This document shows, in pieces, positions 48,851 through 58,450 of a stretch of DNA of 64,000 nucleotides. The stretch comes from Siphonodentalium dalli (lineage: Eukaryota; Mollusca; Scaphopoda; Gadilida; Siphonodentaliidae): positions 168,523,107 to 168,587,106 of the forward strand of contig CP136061.1 of NCBI GenBank assembly GCA_032622095.1, in the 5' to 3' direction. The first letter of the stretch is position 1. Each line of letters starts with the position of its first letter. The notes under the pieces were generated by a model. The model did no database searches. It saw nothing but the letters and a program-made list of their open reading frames with translations, and had not been told where the DNA came from. Position numbers and translations under genes: made by a program.

Positions 48851-49974
48851 ATTTAAGTGGTTCACATTAGGTAAGAATGAGATTTTTATATAAAATTGGA
48901 TGAATACCACTTTAATGAGTATTCTGAGCCCGGAATTTATAGATTCCATCGTGCTGCTTATATTATTAGAGCAGTCGGTCGTGTCACGCCCAAGTTTTGC
49001 ACTTTGAGTCAAATGAGTTAGTAATGTGACAGTCATAATTTAAACCAGCATAGTTTATGCCTATTTATTGCATTTTAGATGCAGATTTCTTCTGTATTTG
49101 CATATTATATGCAACCTAGAATGGCTTGACCTGTCTTTACAACAGCGCTTACTAGGGCCGACACGTTGAGTGTGAAGTATATAAGTTTTCCTATATGCTA
49201 TATACCCAGAACACATGTGGTCTGGAAGGAATTGGTTTAGTCTAGTTCAAACTGTTCCATGACAGAATCAACATGTGGTGGACATTGTGCCCTGTGTAAC
49301 TTTAATGATAGGAAATTGATATCCCTACTCTATAGGAGTTGGTGATTAATGACGTGTCGATGTTTTGACACACCAATCATATACATTTCCAGATAAATTT
49401 GTGTATAGTACGCCATATTTGATGGCATTTGGTATTACATGTATATGTTAATTCCAAAATAGCGTGTAAGAGCATAGAACACACCGCTCTCCATGGATAT
49501 ATGGTTTGAGATAATGGTGCATTCCAGTTGGCTCGCATGTGTATATAATAATCAAGCAAGACAGAGCATAATATCAAATAATATTAGTGGGCTCTATATG
49601 TGTCTTACAGATAAGTTGAGCGTGTTACCCAATGAATTTCCCAAATAAATGGATGAATTCAATTGAATATCAGTGGGCCCTCGTTTAAATACAAAGCACA
49701 CGCATTGCTAGTTGGATATGTTTGCCATTTTGATAGCTAGAGTAGACCAATTTTAGCAGGTCACTTGAGTTTGTGATTTTTCACGTTTGTGGATGAAGAG
49801 TTTATACTTCGAGACACTAATGTCTCAGTACATTAACATGTACAATTGGTTTTAACACTATTTATCGTGTGTAATCATGGGAAGATTTCAATCTTCTAAT
49901 TGCTATGAATTTATTCATTTAGTTTATCTTTTGTGTATATATAATGCACACTTCTTGCTAGTTCGAAATGTAGG

Positions 49975-51240
49975 CAGGCATCCATATTACGGGATGTCAT
50001 TGTGTCCTATCGTGTAGAAAGCATGATTAAGTAGTTAAGTGGTACACATTCAGTTTGAATGAGAATCAGTATATATACACGTTTCCTATTGGAAAACAGT
50101 TGCATACTTAGATATTATACATCTAATATGTAGGCAAGCATCCAAATTAAGGGATGTCATGGTGTCACACCGTGTAGAAAGCATGATTACATAGTAGAGT
50201 AGAACACATTCGGTTGGAATGTAAGTCAGTATATATACACGTTTCCTATTGGAAACACTTGCATACTTAGATAGTATACATATACTATGTATATAGGCAG
50301 GCATCCACGTTCATTGATGTCATGGTGTAATATCGTGTATAGAGCACGATTAAATAGTTAAGTAGTACACATTCTGTTTGAATGAGAGTAAGTATATATA
50401 CACGTAGCATGTAGGAAAACAGTTGCATACCTATATAGTATGCACATAATATGTAGACAGGCATCCTAGTTCAGGGATGTCCTGGTCGCATAGCGTGTAG
50501 AAAACATGATTATATAGTTAAGTAGTACACATTCAGTTAGAATGTGAGTAAGTATATATACACACGTTTCCTATTTGAAAACAGTTGCATACTTAGATAT
50601 TATGCATCTGATATGTTGGCAGGCATCCATGTTCATGGATGTCATGGTGTCATACCGTCATAGAAAGCATGATTAAATAGTTAAGTAGTACACATTCGTT
50701 AAGAATGAGAGTCATTATATATACACGTTTCCTATTGGAAAACAGTTGCATATTTAGATATTACGCATCTGATATGTAGACAGGCCTCCATGCTCAGGGG
50801 TGTCCTGGTGTCATATCGTGTAGAAAGCATGATTAAATAGTTAAGTAGTACACATTCGTTAAGAATGAGAGTCATTATATATACACGTTTCCTATTGGAA
50901 AACAGTTGCATATTTAGATGTTACGCATCTGATATGTAGACAGGCCTCCATGTTCAGGGGTGTCATGGTGTCATATTGTGTAGAAAGAATGATTAAATAG
51001 TTGAGTGGAACGCATTCGGTTAGAATGGAAGTCAGTATATATATACGTTTCCTATTGGAAACAGTTGTATATTTAGATAATATATTATACTATAATATAA
51101 TACAATATATAGGCAAGAATCCACATTCAGGGATTGCCATGTTGTCATACCGTGTAGTAAGCATGATTAAAGGGTTAAGTAATACACATTCAGTAAGAAT
51201 GGGTGTCAGTATAGGCACCCTATCTTCGAATGTGTATAGG
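49975..51240. repeat. 161-bp satellite array in the left element body
   Basis: About eight units with ATATATACACGTTTCCTATT, a TTAGATATTATRCATCT block and AGCATGATTAAATAGTTAAG. The ATACACGTTTCC landmark recurs near 50,073, 50,235, 50,399, 50,560, 50,718, 50,880 and 51,040. Short frames here are artefacts of the repeat. Confidence 0.92.
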
Positions 51241-51346
51241 CAGGCAGTGTGCAATGGTGCTACACAGAACGCCGCCACAATCAGACTAGAGATGGATCAC
51301 CCCACCGGAATGGGAGATACACAGGTTATACCCACAAGAGCATCAG

Positions 51347-51590
51347 TTTTTATATAAAATTGGATAAATACCAACATCCCATCCGATCTATGGACGGGAC
51401 ATTCTATGTAGCACTCTACACTGCCTTTTAGTGTTTCGACCTATTTTGTCAACCAATTTAGAAATTGGTGAACCCGCAAAGTCTCATCAGGAGAGAGCGG
51501 AATTAAGATTCCTCAAAGTAACTGAGGGATCAACACATATAGGTATGTGTGCATGGTAGATACAGACTGTCTCAAGACAGCTGAATTGAG
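51347..51590 (-). repeat. 244-bp terminal repeat, central
   Basis: Same sequence as 46,878-47,121 shifted by 4469 bp. One difference seen is in the hammerhead stem II (GACT instead of GACC), which keeps a G-T pair. It supplies the unpaired centre of the palindrome. Confidence 0.92.
51409..51500 (-). ncRNA. Type I hammerhead ribozyme, central repeat
   Basis: Same fold on the minus strand. Stem II is GACTT/AGGTC, with one wobble replacing a C-G pair. CTGATGA, GAAA, the CACT/AGTG stem and GTA are all intact. The predicted cleavage lies between 51,416 and 51,417, exactly where the two palindrome arms stop matching. Confidence 0.87.
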
Positions 51591-51657
51591 TGCTACATAG
51601 AATGTCCCGTCCATAGATCGGATGGGATGTTGGTATTTATCCAATTTTATATAAAAA
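51588..51657 (+). repeat. 70-bp partial terminal repeat beginning at the ribozyme cleavage site
   Basis: Identical to the last 70 bp of the full terminal repeat (from GAGTGCTACATAG to TATATAAAAA). The 174 bp upstream of the scissile bond are absent. Confidence 0.92.
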
Positions 51658-51763
51658 CTGATGCTCTTGTGGGTATAACCTGTGTATCTCCCATTCCGGT
51701 GGGGTGATCCATCTCTAGTCTGACTGTGGCGGCGTTCTGTGTAGCACCATTGCACACTGCCTG

Positions 51764-53029
51764 CCTATACACATTCGAAGATAGGGTGCCTATACTGACA
51801 CCCATTCTTACTGAATGTGTATTACTTAACCCTTTAATCATGCTTACTACACGGTATGACAACATGGCAATCCCTGAATGTGGATTCTTGCCTATATATT
51901 GTATTATATTATAGTATAATATATTATCTAAATATACAACTGTTTCCAATAGGAAACGTATATGTATACTGACTTCCATTCTAACCGAATGCGTTCCACT
52001 CAACTATTTAATCATTCTTTCTACACAATATGACACCATGACACCCCTGAACATGGAGGCCTGTCTACATATCAGATGCGTAACATCTAAATATGCAACT
52101 GTTTTCCAATAGGAAACGTGTATATATAATGACTCTCATTCTTAACGAATGTGTACTACTTAACTATTTAATCATGCTTTCTACACGATATGACACCAGG
52201 ACACCCCTGAGCATGGAGGCCTGTCTACATATCAGATGCGTAATATCTAAATATGCAACTGTTTTCCAATAGGAAACGTGTATATATAATGACTCTCATT
52301 CTTAACGAATGTGTACTACTTAACTATTTAATCATGCTTTCTATGACGGTATGACACCATGACATCCATGAACATGGATGCCTGCCAACATATCAGATGC
52401 ATAATATCTAAGTATGCAACTGTTTTCAAATAGGAAACGTGTGTATATATACTTACTCACATTCTAACTGAATGTGTACTACTTAACTATATAATCATGT
52501 TTTCTACACGCTATGCGACCAGGACATCCCTGAACTAGGATGCCTGTCTACATATTATGTGCATACTATATAGGTATGCAACTGTTTTCCTACATGCTAC
52601 GTGTATATATACTTACTCTCATTCAAACAGAATGTGTACTACTTAACTATTTAATCGTGCTCTATACACGATATTACACCATGACATCAATGAACGTGGA
52701 TGCCTGCCTATATACATAGTATATGTATACTATCTAAGTATGCAAGTGTTTCCAATAGGAAACGTGTATATATACTGACTTACATTCCAACCGAATGTGT
52801 TCTACTCTACTATGTAATCATGCTTTCTACACGGTGTGACACCATGACATCCCTTAATTTGGATGCTTGCCTACATATTAGATGTATAATATCTAAGTAT
52901 GCAACTGTTTTCCAATAGGAAACGTGTATATATACTGATTCTCATTCAAACTGAATGTGTACCACTTAACTACTTAATCATGCTTTCTACACGATAGGAC
53001 ACAATGACATCCCGTAATATGGATGCCTG
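51764..53029. repeat. 161-bp satellite array in the right element body
   Basis: Exact inverted counterpart of 49,975-51,240, with the same monomer order. It was therefore copied as part of the whole element and not amplified separately. Confidence 0.92.
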
Positions 53030-54153
53030 CCTACATTTCGAACTAGCAAGAAGTGTGCATTATATATACACAAAAGATAAACTAAATGAATAAATTCATA
53101 GCAATTAGAAGATTGAAATCTTCCCATGATTACACACGATAAATAGTGTTAAAACCAATTGTACATGTTAATGTACTGAGACATTAGTGTCTCGAAGTAT
53201 AAACTCTTCATCCACAAACGTGAAAAATCACAAACTCAAGTGACCTGCTAAAATTGGTCTACTCTAGCTATCAAAATGGCAAACATATCCAACTAGCAAT
53301 GCGTGTGCTTTGTATTTAAACGAGGGCCCACTGATATTCAATTGAATTCATCCATTTATTTGGGAAATTCATTGGGTAACACGCTCAACTTATCTGTAAG
53401 ACACATATAGAGCCCACTAATATTATTTGATATTATGCTCTGTCTTGCTTGATTATTATATACACATGCGAGCCAACTGGAATGCACCATTATCTCAAAC
53501 CATATATCCATGGAGAGCGGTGTGTTCTATGCTCTTACACGCTATTTTGGAATTAACATATACATGTAATACCAAATGCCATCAAATATGGCGTACTATA
53601 CACAAATTTATCTGGAAATGTATATGATTGGTGTGTCAAAACATCGACACGTCATTAATCACCAACTCCTATAGAGTAGGGATATCAATTTCCTATCATT
53701 AAAGTTACACAGGGCACAATGTCCACCACATGTTGATTCTGTCATGGAACAGTTTGAACTAGACTAAACCAATTCCTTCCAGACCACATGTGTTCTGGGT
53801 ATATAGCATATAGGAAAACTTATATACTTCACACTCAACGTGTCGGCCCTAGTAAGCGCTGTTGTAAAGACAGGTCAAGCCATTCTAGGTTGCATATAAT
53901 ATGCAAATACAGAAGAAATCTGCATCTAAAATGCAATAAATAGGCATAAACTATGCTGGTTTAAATTATGACTGTCACATTACTAACTCATTTGACTCAA
54001 AGTGCAAAACTTGGGCGTGACACGACCGACTGCTCTAATAATATAAGCAGCACGATGGAATCTATAAATTCCGGGCTCAGAATACTCATTAAAGTGGTAT
54101 TCATCCAATTTTATATAAAAATCTCATTCTTACCTAATGTGAACCACTTAAAT

Positions 54154-55349
54154 ATTAAACATGCTTTCTACACGGTATGACACCACGACATCCCTGAACA
54201 TGGATGCCTGTCTACATATTAGATGTATGATATCTAAGTATACAACTCTTTTCCAATAGGAAACGTGTATATATACTGACTCTCATTCTTACCGAATGTG
54301 TACTAGTTAAGTATTTAATCACTCGATACCCACGTAATTCATTTACTGAATCGGAATTTATGAACCGTTGTTCCGGGTTTCAACAAAAGCTTAAAAAACA
54401 GGCTATTACCCGAAATAATTATCGGCGGCCCTGCAGACATTGACACTCAATGACCGACGTGCTAATTTAACCAAGAAGCACCTGCTCAATGCCACTGATA
54501 AATCATATAAATTTGCACACAATACCATACTGGTGCATCATAATATAAGACGTGTTACAAAACAACTCGAACATTGTTTTAAACAAAATCACTCATGTGT
54601 GATACGAACAATGTCCTAACAATATGCACAAACGCGCAGTGAATAATTTACTCATTGAAAATGGAAACACATGGAAAGTCTCGTTCAAAGATAGGACGTG
54701 ATGTTCGTAGTTATCCATCCTTACATTAAAAACTCCCCTACATGGGAACCACTTAACTATTTAATCATGCTTTCTACACGGTATGACACCATGACATCCC
54801 TGAATTCGGATGCCTGCCTACATATTAGATGTATAATATCTAAGTATGCAACTCTTTTCCAATAGGAAACGTGTATATATACTGACTCTCATTCTTACCG
54901 AATGTGTACTACTTAAGGATTTAATCACTCGATACCCACGTAACTCATTTACTGACACGGAATTTATGAACCGTTGTTCCGTGTTTCAACAAAAGCTAAA
55001 AAACAGGCTATAACCCGAAAGAATTATCGGCAGCCCTGCATACATTGACACTCAATGACCGACGTGCTAATTTAACCAAGAAGCATCTGCTCAATGCCAC
55101 TGATAAATGATATAATTTTGCACACAATACCATACTGGTGCATCATTATATAAGACATGAAAACAACTCGAACATTGTTTTTAAAAATTCACTCATGTGA
55201 GATACGAATAATGTCTTACTATTTGCACACACGCGCAGTGAATAATTTACTCATTGAAAATGGAAACACATGGACAGTCTCGTTCAAATATCGGACGTGA
55301 TGTTCGTAGTTATCCATCCTTACATTAAAAACTCCCCTACATGGGAATC
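54154..55349. repeat. ~597-bp tandem duplication in the right element
   Basis: Mirror image of 47,655-48,850. Confidence 0.9.
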
Positions 55350-55882
55350 AAACACCCGCTAAGGGACTAACTATTTAATTCTTGTACTTTACGATATGTG
55401 ACTGCCAGAATCCTTGAAATATTGGCTTTTAACGACACACAGCCTGTTGAAACGTAGATTACTCAATACAGATATATCTTACAACACTTGCAAGAGATTA
55501 CAACAATCTGGTCTAATTGATCAAAAGGAAAGTGCGAACTGCCTTGATCTGATACTTGACAGGACTAATCTGGCACACATGTGAACCGAATGCTACCACG
55601 CTATTACACAGTGGCCATGTCAATCACACTTAACGAACCAATGAAATTACGTGTTTGCTATACTGCCGTACTACACAAAGAACGATGGGCTGACCATAGC
55701 ATGTGCTATATTGACCAGCGATATTAGTAGTAAGTGCAGACCACACAACTTCGGGTCTGTGATAACTTGCACATAATGTTACTTCCGACTTATTGCTATT
55801 TCACAACGAATGACACAATAACTCACGCCTATTATAATAGGCATGTTACTATGAACAACACGCGAAGCCTTGAAGGCCATCG

Positions 55883-56126
55883 CTCAATTCAGCTGTCTTG
55901 AGACAGTCTGTATCTACCATGCACACATACCTATATGTGTTGATCCCTCAGTTACTTTGAGGAATCTTAATTCCGCTCTCTCCTGATGAGACCTTGCGGG
56001 TTCACCAATTTCTAAATTGGTTGACAAAATAGGTCGAAACACTAAAAGGCAGTGTAGAGTGCTACATAGAATGTCCCGTCCATAGATCGGATGGGATGTT
56101 GGTATTTATCCAATTTTATATAAAAA
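55883..56126 (+). repeat. 244-bp terminal repeat, right outer
   Basis: Plus-strand copy of the terminal repeat, inverse of 46,878-47,121. It is followed by ATCGATTTTTTTT. Confidence 0.92.
55973..56064 (+). ncRNA. Type I hammerhead ribozyme, right outer repeat
   Basis: All core elements are in order. CTGATGA is at 55,983-55,989. Stem II is GACCT/AGGTC (55,990-55,994 with 56,031-56,035), enclosing an 8-bp extension ACCAATTT/AAATTGGT. GAAA is at 56,036-56,039. Stem III is CACT/AGTG (56,040-56,043 with 56,051-56,054) around a 7-nt loop, followed by TA at 56,055-56,056. Cleavage is predicted after A56,056 (a GUA triplet, allowed by the NUH rule). Stem I forms from CTC before the core and GAG after the site, then an internal loop and a GC/GC pair. 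The open stem I and 4-bp stem III are typical of metazoan Penelope/retrozyme hammerheads, which often work better as dimers. Confidence 0.88.
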
Positions 56127-56554
56127 TCGATTTTTTTTATTTATTTAAAAAAAATAACCAACCCTCTAAAACACAGATATGTAGTTGTGGTATCATTGCA
56201 TACAGAGGTATATATGGATGTTGTGTGAAATGCCAACATGTTATACATGACTATACTCATAATATAACTTGTGATATATGGTATCAAATACTTATATTTA
56301 AAGATGATATGCATGAATACATGCAAGGCTAAGGTTCTGGACTCCTATTGTGTACATTCGATGAAATCGGTACATAGTATGGGGATGAGAGTCTTCAGAT
56401 AATTAGCTGATTGCAGCTATTTTTATTGAGGAAATTTATTTTAAAATCATGGGGTATTTCATAAAAATAATACAATTTTAGCTAATTTGATCTGATATAT
56501 CATGTGGTAGTATTGTATATGTTTGTATAAACCTGGCTGACATGGTTCTTACAT
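56127..56554. other. No feature recognised
   Basis: AT-rich right flank of the palindrome starting ATCGATTTTTTTTATTTATT. No gene is seen. Confidence 0.5.
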
Positions 56555-56565
56555 CATATGACATA

Positions 56566-56907
56566 GGGGTCCCCGGTGGCCCAGTTGTTAAGGTGGATGG
56601 TCCATCAAGCCGACATAGACCGACCAGCACTGTCGGCATGAGTTCGAAACCCCGCTATCCCTGGACTTCCCAATAAACGATTTTCAAACCCGAGGGTGAA
56701 GGAAGGGCCGTTAGTACGACTCATGCAGTTATCTGGTCAAGTTTGTTAGTTACATGCCGGGGATTGGTGGATTCACCACATGGATGCTACCATTGGTAGT
56801 CTCTGACATTAGTGTGCGGTGTCTGTGGGCTTTCCTCCACCAATAAAACTGTTGTGATATGGCCAGAGTTGCTGAAAGCGACATTAAACCCCAACTAAAC
56901 AAACAAA
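56566..56907 (+). mobile_element. tRNA-derived SINE with 11-bp target duplication
   Basis: The head GGGGTCCCCGGTGGCCCAG carries an A-box-like TGGCCCAGTTG (56,577-56,587) and a B-box-like GAGTTCGAAAC (56,640-56,650), so a Pol III promoter of Ser/Leu-tRNA type is likely. The body continues through GTGCGGTGTCTGTGGGCTTT and CTGAAAGCGACATTAAACCC to an (AAAC)n tail. CATATGACATA flanks both sides (56,555-56,565 and 56,908-56,918). The 3' part resembles conserved SINE domains common in molluscs. The exact superfamily is not certain. Confidence 0.9.
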
Positions 56908-57225
56908 CATATGACATACACATATATACTCATGTTATGTATGTTTGTTGTATGATCTTGGATACAATATATAATACATATTCAGGGTCATTGTCTTTCT
57001 TCTATGTCACTTTTGGGAGCCATTTTGGACGTTCTTAGTATATATAACTAAAAATAGCACACTTTACTAGCGGCTGTATGCATGATACGTATACATTTTA
57101 CATGTTCACCATTATAGATATTCCAAAAAATCTAAATATTTTTTCCATTTGTTCTGACACATTCATAGAAATCTATTGTGATACTTTTGTTTCAAATTTA
57201 AATAATTGTCTATTTTGTCTTGAAG

Positions 57226-57561
57226 CTATAACGAAGAATTGCCAAATGAAAATGAAATGGAAGAAGAAGCTGTGTTTGATTGTGATTCTGATTCTGGAAG
57301 TGATTATGATATTTATGAGGAAGAAAGTGAGGTCGTTGAGAAGTGTCAAGTGAAGTGTCAAGTGAAGAGAAAGCCGTTCAGCAGTGTGGAAAACATTGAA
57401 ACATCAAATTCTTCGCTAGTTATCTGGAAAGTGGTGTAACCCCCCGCACAAAGGCAGTGGAAGCAGCAAAGAAAGAGTCTAAAAAGCAAAATGGTGAAAT
57501 ATGGACGCGCTCAAACGATAAAATAGTAAAAATAATCAGTGCTATGAATCACAAGAAATGA
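57226..57561 (+). pseudogene. Acidic then Lys-rich coding remnant with frameshift
   Basis: After an acceptor-like TTGTCTATTTTGTCTTGAAG the frame reads YNEELPNENEMEEEAVFDC, DSDSGSDYDIYEEESEVVE and KCQVKCQVKRKPFSSVEN, ending TAA at 57,437. A second frame, open from 57,400, continues as FFASYLESGVTPRTKAVEAA, KKESKKQNGEIWTRSNDK and IVKIISAMNHKK, ending TGA at 57,559. Both halves look coding, so a frameshift or an unrecognised splice joins them. GTCAAGTGAAGT is tandemly duplicated at the CQVKCQVK site. No family is recognised: acidic plus Lys-rich composition suggests a nuclear protein. The 3' end overlaps the left arm of the 57.5-57.9 kb palindrome. Confidence 0.45.
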
Positions 57562-57941
57562 GTTTTCACGTCTTCAAGTCGTCTTGAGAATTGATTTCGT
57601 AATTATTCCTTAACCCTTTACCCAACAGAACGGCCCTGTGCCAATGCATTCTCTTATATATGCGAGTCGACCATAGGTCGCCTCGCATATATAAGAGAAT
57701 GCATTGGCTTAAAACATTAAAAATTATAAAATTGTTAAAGATTGTAAGAAAAAATGGTAAAAAGTGTTAAAAAAAGTTTTTTTTAGGCTAATGCATTCTC
57801 TTATATATGCGAGGCGACCTATGGTCGACTCGCATATATAAGAGAATGCATTGGCACAGGGCCGTTCTGTTGGGTAAAGGGTTAAGGAATAATTACGAAA
57901 TCAATTATCAAGACGTGAAAACTCATTTCTTGTGATTCATA
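57543..57941. repeat. Nested palindrome (hairpins within an inverted duplication)
   Basis: Arms 57,543 to about 57,713 and about 57,785-57,941 are inverse copies, differing mainly by a small deletion near 57,576 and a few substitutions. Each arm contains its own palindrome (57,641-57,707 and 57,788-57,854) with ATGCATTCTCTTATATATGC arms. The left arm includes the last codons and stop of the upstream coding remnant, so a gene 3' end was duplicated in inverse. Confidence 0.93.
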
Positions 57942-58450
57942 ACACCATATTTCGGTAATTATACATAAATTCCACCTGCCGTATATATAAACATGATTGT
58001 TTTTGGCAACCGAACAATTTATTTTGTTGCAAGAAATGGGCCTCGAGTCTGGGCCTTCAATCATATTCATTTAGAACATTTTCATTTATGTATTAATATG
58101 GATCTGATAAACACCATATTTCGGTAATTATACATAAATTCCACCTGCCGTATATATAAACATGATTGTTTTTGGCAACCGAACAATTTATTTTGTTGCA
58201 AGAAATGGGCCTCGAGTCTGGGCCTTCAATCATATTCATTTAGAACATTTTCATTTATGTATTAATATGGATCTGATATCACATTTACACCATAAAACAC
58301 CATATTTCGTATATATAAACATGATTGTTTTTGGCAACCGAACAATTTATTTTGTTGCAAGAAATGGGCCTCGAGTCTGGGCCTTCAATCATATTCATTT
58401 AGAACATTTTCATTTATGTATTAATATGGATCTGATATCACATTTACGAG
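57942..58450 (+). repeat. 169-bp tandem repeat, three copies
   Basis: ACATGATTGTTTTTGGCAAC recurs at 57,990, 58,159 and 58,319. The third copy lacks about 28 bp at its start. A 119-codon frame crossing two copies shows a repeated MIVFGNRTIYFVARNGPRV segment. The frame exists only because one junction lacks a stop, so it is not called as a gene. Confidence 0.9.

Larger units (their letters stand above)
46878..51590 (-). mobile_element. Hammerhead-bearing non-autonomous retroelement, left copy with both terminal repeats
   Basis: Read on the minus strand, this copy has a 244-bp terminal repeat (51,590 to 51,347), a 4225-bp body (51,346 to 47,122) and a second 244-bp terminal repeat (47,121 to 46,878). 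The two repeats are offset by exactly 4469 bp and differ by very few bases. Each contains a type I hammerhead ribozyme. The body has no frame above 118 codons and no reverse transcriptase or GIY-YIG endonuclease motif that I recognise. It starts with 161-bp satellite repeats and ends with a ~597-bp duplication. No tRNA primer-binding site follows the first repeat (CTGATGCTCTTGTGG) and no polypurine tract precedes the second. This argues against an LTR retrotransposon and for a Penelope-like or retrozyme-like non-autonomous element. Confidence 0.8.
46878..56126. repeat. 9.2-kb near-perfect palindrome (two head-to-head element copies)
   Basis: Position x on the left pairs with 103,004 minus x on the right throughout 46,878-51,416 versus 51,588-56,126, with no net indel across ~4.5 kb. 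Only scattered substitutions were seen, for example near 47,317, 48,073, 48,655, 51,050 and 51,280. The 171-bp centre (51,417-51,587) is unpaired. The palindrome is two copies of one retroelement-like unit facing away from the centre. Confidence 0.97.
51588..56126 (+). mobile_element. Hammerhead-bearing non-autonomous retroelement, right copy starting at the ribozyme cleavage site
   Basis: On the plus strand this copy starts with GAGTGCTACATAG, the 70-bp part of the terminal repeat lying 3' of the predicted hammerhead scissile bond (51,588-51,657). A 4225-bp body (51,658-55,882) and a full 244-bp terminal repeat (55,883-56,126) follow. A 5' end exactly at the ribozyme cleavage site is what a cDNA of self-cleaved RNA would have, and it matches the 5'-truncated repeats reported for Penelope-like elements. 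Its body is the near-perfect inverse of the left copy. The first three bases (GAG) are shared with the left copy's first terminal repeat (CTC on minus). Confidence 0.82.

Noticed and set aside
49975-51240. CRISPR-like array
   Set aside because: The 161-bp units are contiguous satellite monomers with no conserved short repeats separated by unique spacers, and the genome is eukaryotic.
47122-51346. LTR retrotransposon with gag-pol
   Set aside because: No primer-binding site, polypurine tract, protease, integrase or reverse transcriptase motif was found in the body on either strand.
51001-52003. 118-codon frames on opposite strands
   Set aside because: They are mirror copies through satellite and terminal-repeat sequence, with no recognisable domain.
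56566-56660. Functional tRNA gene
   Set aside because: A and B boxes are present, but the cloverleaf is imperfect and the unit continues into a SINE body with an (AAAC)n tail and target duplications.
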